Origin: Pollutimonas sp963706785
GTDB lineage: Bacteria > Pseudomonadota > Gammaproteobacteria > Burkholderiales > Burkholderiaceae_B
Reading direction: 5' to 3'
Length of the DNA: 64,000 nucleotides
Assembly: GCA_963706785.1 (NCBI GenBank)
Contig: CAVPNJ010000006.1
Span: 62,001-126,000 of the forward strand
Part shown: positions 35,596 through 43,640 of the stretch, in pieces
Layout of the letters: each line of letters begins with the position of its first letter
Numbering within the stretch: the first letter of the stretch is position 1
The notes under the pieces: model-generated
The model's input: the letters and a program-made list of their open reading frames with translations, nothing else
The model's database searches: none
What the model was told of the DNA's origin: nothing
Program-made: the position numbers and the translations under genes

Positions 35596-36288
35596 CTAGA
35601 TCAGGAAGTTACGGTAGTGGATGAATGTCTCTCGTGAGCTTCGAATATTATTGCGCTTAAGGCGCTCTGCCTGTTCGGCATCGCCGGCGACCATCGCTTT
35701 CAAAATTTCCTCGTGCTGCTGTCGGCCGGCTTCGGCTCGGCCCGGTACAAGTACCAGGCGCCGGATCAACACTCGGGTGCGGTCGAACATGGTTTCCATT
35801 TGCGCGGCCAGCACGGGGTTGTCAGCGGCGGCAATGGCTGCCAGTCGAAATGAGTTGATGGAGTCGACGTAAAAATCCAGATTTCCGCGTTCGATCGCCT
35901 GTTTTGCGGGGAGTCCGAAGTTTTTGGATAGTTCGTCCCATGCGCCGGAGGCCGCTTTTTCGGTGGCGAGACGTACAGCGAGTGCTTCAAGGACTTCTCG
36001 CACTTCAAATAACGAGAGTATCTGTTTCTCTTCAAGGCGGCTTACGACTGCTCCGCGGTTGGGGATGCGTTCGATTAATCCACGGTCTTCGAGTACACCG
36101 AAGGCTTCGCGGATGCGGGGCCTGGATACTTTGAATTCTTCGGTGAGCATGGCTTCACTGAGTTTGAAGCCGGGCGGAAGGTCTTGGTTGACGATGCGGG
36201 TGCGGAGGACTTCGACTACTTCTTCCATGCTAACGTTAGAAGCGTTACTGCGCGCTTTCACTGCAACGTCCGTTCTCTTTTCGACCAT
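35596..36288 (-). CDS. GntR-family regulator with FCD domain
   Basis: Regulator of 230 residues with a winged helix near residues 20-90 (GFKLSEAMLTEEFKVSRPRI, then REAFGVLEDRGLIERIPNRG) and an FCD ligand-binding domain (about 95-225) whose metal/ligand residues lie around VDSINSFRLAAIAAADNPVL and ETFIHYRNFLI. FCD proteins sense small organic acids or sugars. It is convergent with the carboxylase operon and its own upstream region carries a strong TATACAATATTGTATA palindrome, a related version of which precedes the operon promoter. It is therefore the probable regulator of the operon and of itself. Confidence 0.92.
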   Translation of the reverse strand: MVEKRTDVAVKARSNASNVSMEEVVEVLRTRIVNQDLPPGFKLSEAMLTEEFKVSRPRIREAFGVLEDRGLIERIPNRGAVVSRLEEKQILSLFEVREVLEALAVRLATEKAASGAWDELSKNFGLPAKQAIERGNLDFYVDSINSFRLAAIAAADNPVLAAQMETMFDRTRVLIRRLVLVPGRAEAGRQQHEEILKAMVAGDAEQAERLKRNNIRSSRETFIHYRNFLI

Positions 36289-36318
36289 ATACTTACCTTC
36301 GAGGTAGCGACAATTTTA

Positions 36319-36337
36319 TATACAATATTGTATACAA
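36319..36337. promoter_or_regulatory. GntR operator overlapping the gntR promoter
   Basis: TATACAATATTGTATA (36319-36334) is a perfect 16-bp palindrome that overlaps TTGTATACAA (36328-36337), another perfect palindrome. It lies about 31 bp upstream of the gntR ATG and covers the likely -10 region on the minus strand (TATATAAAAT), consistent with autorepression. Confidence 0.6.
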
Positions 36338-36384
36338 ATATGGTCGATTGTGGTAAGGGTATTTCTTTTGCAGGGCCTTTGTTT

Positions 36385-36462
36385 TTGCGGCGATTGTTGT
36401 TCTTGCCGCGATGCTTGTTCTTGCGCGATGTTTGTTCTTGCGTTGATGTCTGTTCTTGCGCC
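36385..36462. repeat. Short tandem array, ~18 bp x 5, at the edge of module 2
   Basis: Units start TTGCGG, TTGCCG, TTGCGC, TTGCGT and TTGCGC at 36385, 36403, 36421, 36438 and 36456, with a common core TGTTCTTGCG. The array ends directly at the outer arm of fold-back A2 (36463), just as the 28049-28121 array ends at A1. The period differs slightly (18 against 16-17 bp). Confidence 0.75.
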
Positions 36463-36680
36463 GGTGCGGAGGTTGCCCGGGGGCTGGGCGAAAGATCGCT
36501 GCGGTCCGCTTCGCCGGACTTCCCTGCCAAACGTTCTGGCTCGGGGCGGGCCCGAACTCGCCATCGCCAGGCCTTTGGCCTGCGCTACTGGCTCGGACAT
36601 GCGGGCCCTTTTTTCCCCGAGCCAGAACGTTTGGCAGGCGCGCTCAAACTTTCGCTCAGCCCCCGGGCACCCTCTGCACC
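36463..36680 (-). repeat. Fold-back element A2 (~218 bp, structured, module 2)
   Basis: The outer arms 36463-36494 and 36649-36680 (GGTGC...CGAAAG and its complement) pair at 29 of 32 positions. A perfect 24-bp inner inverted repeat joins 36523-36546 (CCTGCCAAACGTTCTG...) to 36615-36638, and the centre is CAGGCC-TTT-GGCCTG (36568-36582). On the minus strand it keeps CGAGTTC and the block CCGCAGCGATC, and the small hairpin GTCCG / CGGAC before that block replaces GCCCG / CGGGC in A1: different bases, same pairs. Confidence 0.8.
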
Positions 36681-36741
36681 TAATAGCAATGATTAGTGGA
36701 CGAATCAGTTATTGGCGTAAGGGCGGGTTTAGATCGCGTCA

Positions 36742-37092
36742 TGATTGGTCAGCCGCGGTACCTGCGTTTAGATGGTGACATGATGCGAAGTCGAGTTATC
36801 TGCGCGTCGATCGTGGGATGACTCATAGGTCGGATTGTCTGCACTCGGTCCGTGGGTTGATCCTGAAGCCAAGCTATCCACGCTTGGATCGCAGCATGAA
36901 GCTAAAGCCAACTTATTTGCGCTTGGACCGTGACATGAACTCGAAGCCAGTTATCCGCGCTTAGACCATGGCATGGACCTAAAGCCGAGTTATCTGCGTT
37001 TGGACCGTGGCATGAACCCAAAGACAGGGTATCCGCGCTTAAACCGTGTCATGAACCGAAACCCAAGTTATCTGCGACTGAACCGTGGCATG
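36742..37092. repeat. Degenerate 39-bp tandem array, about nine copies
   Basis: Each unit resembles AAGCCGAGTTATCTGCG followed by TTTGGACCGTGGCATGAACCC with many substitutions; examples begin at about 36976, 37015 and 37054. Because 39 is a multiple of three, one frame reads a repeating 13-residue peptide (KPSYLRLDRGMN pattern), but earlier copies break it, so it is not taken as a gene. It occupies the centre of module 2, between A2 and B2, where module 1 has the unrelated 175-bp array. Confidence 0.7.
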
Positions 37093-37113
37093 CTTCCTGA
37101 AGCAAAGGCGGCT

Positions 37114-37319
37114 GTGCTCGATGCCGGGGTAGGCGAAGTAAGCGTGCGCCGGGCGGGCGGTTCAGGTCGGGAGGCAAGGCCGCGCTGTCTGAGGGCGGCG
37201 CTTAGGACAATCCGGGGGATTGTCCTTCGCCCGAGTTCGCGGACGCCCGAGCTGAGCTGCTTGCCCGGGTAGTCCCAATGGGACCGCAGACGCATTGAGC
37301 CGGACGCGGCGTCGAGCGC
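37114..37319 (+). repeat. Fold-back element B2 (~206 bp, structured, module 2)
   Basis: Close homologue of B1: TGCCGGGGTAGGCGAAGTAA and GCGTGCGCCGGGC are shared exactly. The outer stem GTGCTCGATGCCG (37114-37126) pairs with CGGCGTCGAGCGC (37307-37319) using two G-T wobbles. Against B1, two stem pairs changed on both sides (T-A to C-G and G-C to A-T). The central hairpin AGGACAATCC / GGATTGTCCT (37204-37213, 37217-37226) has loop GGG and differs in sequence from the B1 hairpin while keeping the pairing. GTCCCAATGGGACCGCAGAC near 37272-37291 corresponds to the 3' block of the other copies. Confidence 0.8.
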
Positions 37320-37320
37320 A

Positions 37321-37440
37321 GGCGCCTGTTTAGAACCCAAAAAACGCGTTAGCCCAAGCCCCTGGCGCCTGTTTAGAACTCAAAAAAACGCACCAACATA
37401 AGCCCGAGATACCGGTCAAGAACCCGAAAGCACGCGTCTA
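37321..37440. repeat. Short tandem array on the 3' side of fold-back B2
   Basis: GGCGCCTGTTTAGAAC at 37321 and again at 37364 (period 43) is followed by CCAAAAAACGC or TCAAAAAAACGC; a third, degenerate copy (CCGGTCAAGAACCCGAAAGC) lies near 37414. A single copy of the same motif (CCGGTTAAGAACTCAAAAAG) follows B1 at about 29513. It recalls the arrays beside A1 and A2 in position (3' of the element) and in its AAGAAC core. Confidence 0.65.
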
Positions 37441-37454
37441 AGCGCAGACTCCAC

Positions 37455-40400
37455 CTACACCAGTACTCGCTCGATCCCGCCCGTGTTTGCATCTCGCACG
37501 TAGTCCTGCATCCAATCGGCGCCTAGAATATGGCGCGCCATCTCGACCACAATGTAGTCCGCCTCCATAGCCGTGTCGCCCTCGAAACGGGATAGGCCCT
37601 GCAGGCAAGAAGGACATGAAGTCAGGATCTTCACTTCGCCATTAAAGCCATCCGCGCGCACTTCCGTCGAATTCTTCGCCAGTTCCTCTTCCTTGCGGAA
37701 TCGGATCTGCGTAGAAATATCTGGGCGAGACACCGCCAGCGTCCCCGACTCACCGCAACACCTGTCCGCCTTAATAGTCGTATCGCCCACCAAAGCCTTG
37801 ACGGTCTTCATCGGCTCTTGCAGCTTCATCGGCGAATGGCAAGGATCGTGATACATATAGCGCACACCTTGCACCCCGTGAATATCGATGCCTTTCTCCA
37901 GCAAGTACTCGTGGATATCGATCAGACGGCAGCCGGGGAAAATTTTCTCGAATTCATACCCCGCGAGCTGGTCGTAGCAAGTACCGCAACTGACCACCAC
38001 CGTCTTAATATCCAGGTAGTTCAGAGTGGTCGCCATGCGGTGAAACAGCACCCGGTTGTCGGTGATGATTTTCTCGGCCTTGTCCGTCATGCCATTGCCG
38101 CGTTGCGGATAGCCGCAGCATAAATAGCCCGGGGGCAGAACCGTCTGCACACCGGCATGCCACAACATGGCTTGGGTTGCCAGACCGACCTGCGAGAACA
38201 AACGTTCCGACCCGCAGCCGGGGAAGTAGAACACTGCCTCGGATTCGGGCGTCGTCGCAGCAGGGTTGCGAATGATAGGTACGTAATTCGCGTCTTCGAT
38301 ATCCAGTAGCTTGCGCGCGGTTTGCTTGGGCAGGCCGCCGGGCATTTTCTTGTTGATGAAATGGATAACCTGCTCGCGCATGGGCGCTTTGCCCACCGTT
38401 GCGGGCGGCGCGGCGACCTGTTTCTTTGCCGGGGCAGCAAGAAAATCGTGGGCCATGCGCTGGACCTTATAGCCCACGTCGATCATGGCCGTACGGGTGG
38501 CCTTGATAACGCGTGGATCCTTGGCGTTAAGGAAGAACATGGCCGCCGACGTGCCCGGGTTGAACGATTTTTTGCCCATGCCGCGCAGCAGCGAGCGCAT
38601 TTCCATGGAAACGTCGCCGAAGTCGATATCCACCGGACAAGGGTTGTAGCACTTGTGGCAGACGGTGCAATGGTCTGCGACGTCTTCGAACTCTTCCCAG
38701 TGCTTAAGGCTGACGCCGCGTCGGGTTTGTTCTTCGTACAAGAAGGCTTCGATCAGCAGCGATGTCGCGAGAATTTTGTTGCGGGGCGAGTACAGCAGGT
38801 TGGCGCGGGGCACGTGCGTGGCACATACCGGCTTGCATTTGCCGCAACGCAGGCAATCTTTGATGGCGTTGGAAATCGAGCCGATTTCGCTACGCTGCAT
38901 GATCAGGGATTCGTGGCCCAGCAAATTGAAGCTGGGGGTCCAGGCGTAACGCAGGTCGGCGCCGGGCATCAGTTTGCCCTTGTTGAACCGGCCTTCCGGA
39001 TCAATGCGCTCTTTGTAGTCCTGGAAAGGCTGAAGCTCGGCCTGGGTCAGGTATTCATATTTGGTCAAGCCTATGCCGTGCTCACCAGAGATTACGCCAT
39101 CCAGGTCGCGTGCGATTTGCATGATGCGTGCGACCGCTTCATTGGCCTCGCGCAGCATTTCATAGTCGTCAGAGTTGACCGGGATATTGGTGTGGACGTT
39201 GCCATCGCCGGCGTGCATGTGCAAGGCCACGAATACACGTCCTTTCAGGACGCGGTCGTGAATGGCCTGTATTTCGGCAAGAACGGCGGCGCAGTCTGCC
39301 CCGGCGAAGTAGCGCTCCATCAGGGCGCGCACTTCGGTTTTCCAGGAAACGCGTATGCTGCGGTCCTGAACCACGTCAAACACACGAGCGTCTGGTTGTT
39401 GGGTGAGGCGCTGTGCCAGAACAGGGGCCAGGTCGCTTAAGCCCAGACTGCTTAAGGTATCCAGGCTTTGAGCCAGTGGCGCATCCAGGTTTTCCAACAG
39501 CCATGACCAGCGCTGGCGCACTGCCTGCAGTGTATGCACGGCGTCTTTGGTGCGGCTGGCCAAGACTTCTTCACGCGTATGGTCTGCGTCTTCGTGGTCC
39601 AGAATCTTCCCGATGGGCAAATCGCCTTCCAGGAACGTTTCCAAGTGATCGAGCAGACGCAGCTTGTTGCGCGTGGATAGTTCGATATTGATGCGTTCGA
39701 TGGCGTCGGTGTATTCGCCCATGCGGTTCAATGGGATGACGACATCTTCATTGATCTTGAAGGCGTTGGTGTGGCGTGCGATGGCGGCGGTGCGAGCGCG
39801 ATCCAGCCAGAATTTCTTACGCGCTTCGGCGCTTACTGCCACGAAGCCTTCGCCGTGCCGGGTGTTGGCGATGCGTACGACTTCGCTCGCGGCGATCGCG
39901 ACCGCGTCGGCGTCATCGCCCACGATATCGCCGATCAGGACCATTTTGGGCAGGCCGCCACGTTTGCTCTTGGTGGCGTAGCCGACGGCGCGTAGATACC
40001 GCTCGTCCAGGTGTTCCAGGCCCGCCAGCACGGCGCCACGGGCGCGGCCGGGGCCGTCGAGGTAGTCTTTGACTTCGACGATGGACGGCACAGCATCGCG
40101 CGCCTGGCCGAAGAATTCCATACAGACAGTGCGGGTGTGCGCCGGCATGCGGTGCAGAATCCATCGCGCAGAGGTAATCAGGCCATCGCAGCCTTCTTTT
40201 TGTACGCCCGGCAAGCCGGAAAGGAATTTGTCGGTGACGTCTTTACCCAGGCCAGCCTTGCGAAACCGTGAGCCTTCAATAACCAGCGTTTCGCTACGCA
40301 AGGGCACTGAACCGGGCAAGGATTTGCCGTCGGACCATTCCAGCAAGAAGCGCGCTTCGGCTGCGTCGTGGATTTTGCCCAGATTGTGGTCCAGGCGGGT

Positions 40401-41396
40401 GACATCAAGCCAGTTTCCCTGTGGGTCGACCATGCGCCAGCTTGCCAGGTTGTCGAGCGCCGTGCCCCACAGAACGGCTTTCTTACCGCCGGCGTTCATG
40501 GCGACATTGCCGCCCGCACAGGAGGCGTCGGCCGACGTTGGGTCTACCGCAAAGACGTAGCCGGCGGCTTCGGCGGCTTCGGAGATACGGCGGGTGACGA
40601 CGCCGGCGCCGGTGTGCAGCGTGCGTACGGGTTCGCTTACGCCAGGCAACTGGCTGACTTCAACGGCGCTTAAATTGTCGAGTTTTTCGGTATTGATAAC
40701 TGCCGACCGCCACGTAAGGGGAATGGCTCCGCCCGTATAGCCGGTGCCGCCTCCGCGAGGGATGATGGTCAGTTCAAGTTCGATACAGGCGCGCACTAGC
40801 GCAGCCATTTCGTTTTCGGTGTCGGGGGTTAGCACGACAAAGGGATACTCGACGCGCCAGTCGGTGGCGTCGGTGACATGAGACACGCGCGAGAGGCCGT
40901 CGAATTTGACGTTGTCTTTGGCGGTGATGCGCGACAGGGTACGTATGACTTTCTTGCGCAAGTCGCGGGTGCGTGCGAATTCGTTCTCGAATTCGGCGAC
41001 GGCAGTGCGGGCGGCAGCAAGCAGGCGGGCAACTTTGCTGTCGCGGGTGGCCACGCTGCTGTCGCGTCGGGTGTCTATTTCGCCGAGCCGGTGATTCAGT
41101 GCCTGGATAAGCAGCTGCTGACGTTTGGGATTGTCGAGCAGGTCGTCCACCAGGTAGGGGTTGCGCCGCACCACCCAGATGTCACCCAGCACTTCGAACA
41201 GCATGCGGGCGGAGCGTCCCGTGCGGCGTTCGCTACGCAGCTCGGAGAGCATTTGCCACGCTTCTTCTCCCAGCAGGCGCAAGACGATCTCGCGGTCTGA
41301 GTAAGACGTGTAGTTATAAGGTATTTCACGCAAACGAGGCGTAGCGGCAAGGGGAGCCTTGGCGGCAAGCAAATGACTGGCGAGGGGGGCGTTCAT
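37455..41396 (-). CDS. DUF3683 FAD-linked oxidase / Fe-S oxidoreductase fusion
   Basis: Large cytoplasmic or membrane-associated oxidoreductase of 1313 residues. Order of parts: DUF3683-type N-terminus (about 1-150), FAD-binding oxidase domain (IIPRGGGTGYTGGAIPL near 219), FAD-linked oxidase C domain with HMHAGDGNVHTNIPV and ISGEHGIGLTKYEYL (about 480-810), two [4Fe-4S] cysteine clusters (CLRCGKCKPVC near 845, CTVCHKCYNPCP near 910) and two CCG-type domains (FPGCGSERLF near 1060; CCGESGTLAVSR, SCPSCLQGLSRFEG near 1230-1265). This plan fits D-2-hydroxyacid dehydrogenases such as GlcD/GlpC fusions and YdiJ. A D-lactate or D-2-hydroxyglutarate dehydrogenase role is plausible but not proven. The unbroken 3.9-kb frame shows the local sequence is clean. 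Confidence 0.88.
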   Translation of the reverse strand: MNAPLASHLLAAKAPLAATPRLREIPYNYTSYSDREIVLRLLGEEAWQMLSELRSERRTGRSARMLFEVLGDIWVVRRNPYLVDDLLDNPKRQQLLIQALNHRLGEIDTRRDSSVATRDSKVARLLAAARTAVAEFENEFARTRDLRKKVIRTLSRITAKDNVKFDGLSRVSHVTDATDWRVEYPFVVLTPDTENEMAALVRACIELELTIIPRGGGTGYTGGAIPLTWRSAVINTEKLDNLSAVEVSQLPGVSEPVRTLHTGAGVVTRRISEAAEAAGYVFAVDPTSADASCAGGNVAMNAGGKKAVLWGTALDNLASWRMVDPQGNWLDVTRLDHNLGKIHDAAEARFLLEWSDGKSLPGSVPLRSETLVIEGSRFRKAGLGKDVTDKFLSGLPGVQKEGCDGLITSARWILHRMPAHTRTVCMEFFGQARDAVPSIVEVKDYLDGPGRARGAVLAGLEHLDERYLRAVGYATKSKRGGLPKMVLIGDIVGDDADAVAIAASEVVRIANTRHGEGFVAVSAEARKKFWLDRARTAAIARHTNAFKINEDVVIPLNRMGEYTDAIERINIELSTRNKLRLLDHLETFLEGDLPIGKILDHEDADHTREEVLASRTKDAVHTLQAVRQRWSWLLENLDAPLAQSLDTLSSLGLSDLAPVLAQRLTQQPDARVFDVVQDRSIRVSWKTEVRALMERYFAGADCAAVLAEIQAIHDRVLKGRVFVALHMHAGDGNVHTNIPVNSDDYEMLREANEAVARIMQIARDLDGVISGEHGIGLTKYEYLTQAELQPFQDYKERIDPEGRFNKGKLMPGADLRYAWTPSFNLLGHESLIMQRSEIGSISNAIKDCLRCGKCKPVCATHVPRANLLYSPRNKILATSLLIEAFLYEEQTRRGVSLKHWEEFEDVADHCTVCHKCYNPCPVDIDFGDVSMEMRSLLRGMGKKSFNPGTSAAMFFLNAKDPRVIKATRTAMIDVGYKVQRMAHDFLAAPAKKQVAAPPATVGKAPMREQVIHFINKKMPGGLPKQTARKLLDIEDANYVPIIRNPAATTPESEAVFYFPGCGSERLFSQVGLATQAMLWHAGVQTVLPPGYLCCGYPQRGNGMTDKAEKIITDNRVLFHRMATTLNYLDIKTVVVSCGTCYDQLAGYEFEKIFPGCRLIDIHEYLLEKGIDIHGVQGVRYMYHDPCHSPMKLQEPMKTVKALVGDTTIKADRCCGESGTLAVSRPDISTQIRFRKEEELAKNSTEVRADGFNGEVKILTSCPSCLQGLSRFEGDTAMEADYIVVEMARHILGADWMQDYVRDANTGGIERVLV

Positions 41397-41497
41397 GTCG
41401 AGGAAAAAAGGAGGGCCCTTAAAGACATAGTGTAAGGGAGAACCGGAAGTTTAATCCAGTTGGCCTATAGGCGATGCCATTTGTGGCCGATATAGGC

Positions 41498-42076
41498 CTA
41501 GTGGGCGTTCGGAAAGAACCAAAGCAGCGCGGCCGTCATCAAGGCGTAACGCAGGAATTTGCCGATCGCCATGTAGGCAACGCTGGGCCAGAAAGGCAGC
41601 CGCAGCCAACCGGCGACGGCACATAGCAGGTCGCCTATAAGCGGGACCCAGGAAAAAAATAGCGCGGGAGGGCCAATGCGGTGCAGCCAGTAACTGATGT
41701 AGTCGTGCCAGCGGCCGCCGGCCTTCTTGTAGCCTTTCTCGGGATGATTCAGGCGCCAACGCTCGAAGGCTTTTTCAGCGCCAAGGCCCATGCCGTAACT
41801 AATCGCCCCGCCGGTGGTATTGCCCAAGGTTGCAACCAGGATCGCGGCCCAGAACATGTGTGGAGCAATTTTTATGAAGCCGAATACTGCGGGTTCGGAC
41901 CCGAGCGGTAGCAGGGTGGCGGACACAAGGCTGACGATGAAAATAGCGCTCAGGCCTACGCTTGGCAGAGCCAAGGTAAGAAGTAGCCAATCTATCGACG
42001 AATGCATCCATGCTTCCATGCGCGGTAGTGTATCGCTGAAATGGGCGGACGGAACCGGCTTTTGCGCATTATTCAC
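41498..42076 (-). CDS. YqaA/DedA-type VTT-domain membrane protein
   Basis: Inner-membrane protein of up to 192 residues with several hydrophobic helices (LLLTLALPSVGLSAIFIVSL, MFWAAILVATLGNTTGGAIS, YALMTAALLWFF) and the VTT/SNARE-associated-like core (GNTTGGAISYGMGLGAEKAF, FFSWVPLIGDLLCAVAGWLR). YqaA-type proteins are short relatives of the DedA flippase family; no function is fixed. The true start may be the internal Met of MEAWMHSSIDWL (near 42019). It is divergent from ilvA. Confidence 0.85.
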   Translation of the reverse strand: MNNAQKPVPSAHFSDTLPRMEAWMHSSIDWLLLTLALPSVGLSAIFIVSLVSATLLPLGSEPAVFGFIKIAPHMFWAAILVATLGNTTGGAISYGMGLGAEKAFERWRLNHPEKGYKKAGGRWHDYISYWLHRIGPPALFFSWVPLIGDLLCAVAGWLRLPFWPSVAYMAIGKFLRYALMTAALLWFFPNAH

Positions 42077-42119
42077 TATGGTATTCTGTTCGTTTACCCT
42101 TTATTACCTATCTTCGCCC

Positions 42120-43628
42120 ATGTCCGCAGACTATCTGAAACGTATCCTCAATTCGAAGGTATACGACGTTGCTATCGAGTCACCACTAGATTTTGCCCCG
42201 CAAATTTCGGCTCGAATTAATAACAAGGTTCTGCTCAAACGTGAAGATACCCAGGCTGTTTTCAGTTTCAAACTGCGCGGCGCCTATAACAAAATGGCGA
42301 ACCTTAGCCAGGCCGACCTGAAGCGCGGCGTTATTGCCGCCTCGGCAGGCAACCATGCCCAAGGCGTGGCGCTTTCGGCCAAACGGCTGGGCTGTCGTGC
42401 CGTCATTGTTATGCCGGTCACTACGCCGCAGGTCAAGATCGACGCAGTGCGTTTGCTGGGTGGTGAAGTGGTACTGATGGGAGATAGTTTTTCCGATGCT
42501 AACGAACACGCCAGGGAACTGGAAAAGAAAGAGAAGCTGACTTTTGTGCATCCGTTCGATGACCCGGACGTCATTGCCGGGCAGGGCACCGTCGCCATGG
42601 AAATCCTGCGTCAGCATACAGGCCCGATCGATGCCATTTTCGTGGCGATTGGCGGGGGCGGTCTTATCTCGGGGGTCGCAGCCTACGTAAAACAATTGCG
42701 GCCGGAAATCAAGATTATCGGTGTGCAAACGGTGGACTCCGACGCCATGGCGCGCAGTGTCAAGGCGGGAAGGCGCATCACCTTGCACGATGTCGGTTTG
42801 TTTTCGGACGGCACCGCGGTGAAGCAGGTGGGTGTTGAAACCTTCAGGCTGACCAAAAAATATGTGGACGATTTCGTGTTGGTCGACACCGACGCGATTT
42901 GCGCCGGCATCAAGGACGTATTCCAGGATACCCGCAGCGTGCTCGAGCCCGCCGGCGCCTTGGCATTGGCAGGCGCCAAGCGCTATGCCGCCGAACACAA
43001 ATGGAAAGGCAAGACGCTGGTCGCCATCACCTGTGGCGCCAACATGAATTTTGATCGTCTGCGCTTTGTGGCTGAGCGCGCCGACGTGGGCGAAGCCCGC
43101 GAAGCGTTATTTGCCCTGACCTTGCCCGAGAAACGCGGCAGCTTTTTGCGGCTGTGCGAATCCATCGGCAATCGCAGCGTCACCGAATTCAATTATCGTA
43201 TTTCCGATCCCGATCAGGCTCATGTGTTTGTGGGTCTGCAGATCAATTCCGCGACCGAGCCCGATAAACTGGCCAACAGTTTCAGGAAAAAAGGCTTTCC
43301 CACGCTCGACCTCACCGGGAACGAAATGGCCAAGACGCATTTGCGTTATATGGTCGGTGGCCGCTCGGAACTTGCCGAACACGAAATGTTGTTTCGCTTT
43401 GAGTTCCCCGAACGCCCGGGCGCGCTGATCAAGTTCCTTGGCGCCATGAGCCCGGAATGGAACATCAGTCTGTTTCATTATCGAAATCAGGGCGACGATT
43501 ACGGGCGCATCCTGGTCGGCATACAAGTTCCGCCGGCCGACAAGAAAGCATTCAAGGCTTTCCTGGACGGGCTGGGCTACCCGTACTGGAATGAGTCCGA
43601 AAATCCGGCCTACCAGCTGTTCCTGTAA
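42120..43628 (+). CDS. ilvA: Threonine ammonia-lyase, biosynthetic
   Basis: PLP enzyme converting threonine to 2-oxobutyrate, the first step of isoleucine synthesis. The 502-residue protein from ATG 42120 has the PLP-Lys motif QAVFSFKLRGAYNKM, the phosphate-binding loop AIGGGGLISGVAAY and ITCGANMNFDRL. Two ACT-like regulatory domains follow (about 330-502; FALTLPEKRGSFLRLCESIG, FRFEFPERPGALIKFLGAMS), which identify the isoleucine-inhibited biosynthetic form. A longer frame from 41814 includes sequence upstream of the natural start and is rejected. Confidence 0.96.
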   Translation: MSADYLKRILNSKVYDVAIESPLDFAPQISARINNKVLLKREDTQAVFSFKLRGAYNKMANLSQADLKRGVIAASAGNHAQGVALSAKRLGCRAVIVMPVTTPQVKIDAVRLLGGEVVLMGDSFSDANEHARELEKKEKLTFVHPFDDPDVIAGQGTVAMEILRQHTGPIDAIFVAIGGGGLISGVAAYVKQLRPEIKIIGVQTVDSDAMARSVKAGRRITLHDVGLFSDGTAVKQVGVETFRLTKKYVDDFVLVDTDAICAGIKDVFQDTRSVLEPAGALALAGAKRYAAEHKWKGKTLVAITCGANMNFDRLRFVAERADVGEAREALFALTLPEKRGSFLRLCESIGNRSVTEFNYRISDPDQAHVFVGLQINSATEPDKLANSFRKKGFPTLDLTGNEMAKTHLRYMVGGRSELAEHEMLFRFEFPERPGALIKFLGAMSPEWNISLFHYRNQGDDYGRILVGIQVPPADKKAFKAFLDGLGYPYWNESENPAYQLFL

Positions 43629-43640
43629 GGCAACGGCGGC

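Noticed and set aside
36742..37092. CRISPR-like array
   Set aside because: The units are directly adjacent and degenerate with no unique spacers, and no cas gene is near.
36973..37272. Open frame with 13-residue periodic peptide
   Set aside because: The periodicity follows from a 39-bp DNA repeat; earlier copies interrupt the frame and the end runs into fold-back B2.
38322..39440. 372-codon open frame on the plus strand
   Set aside because: It is antisense to the well-supported DUF3683 oxidoreductase gene and shows no domain.
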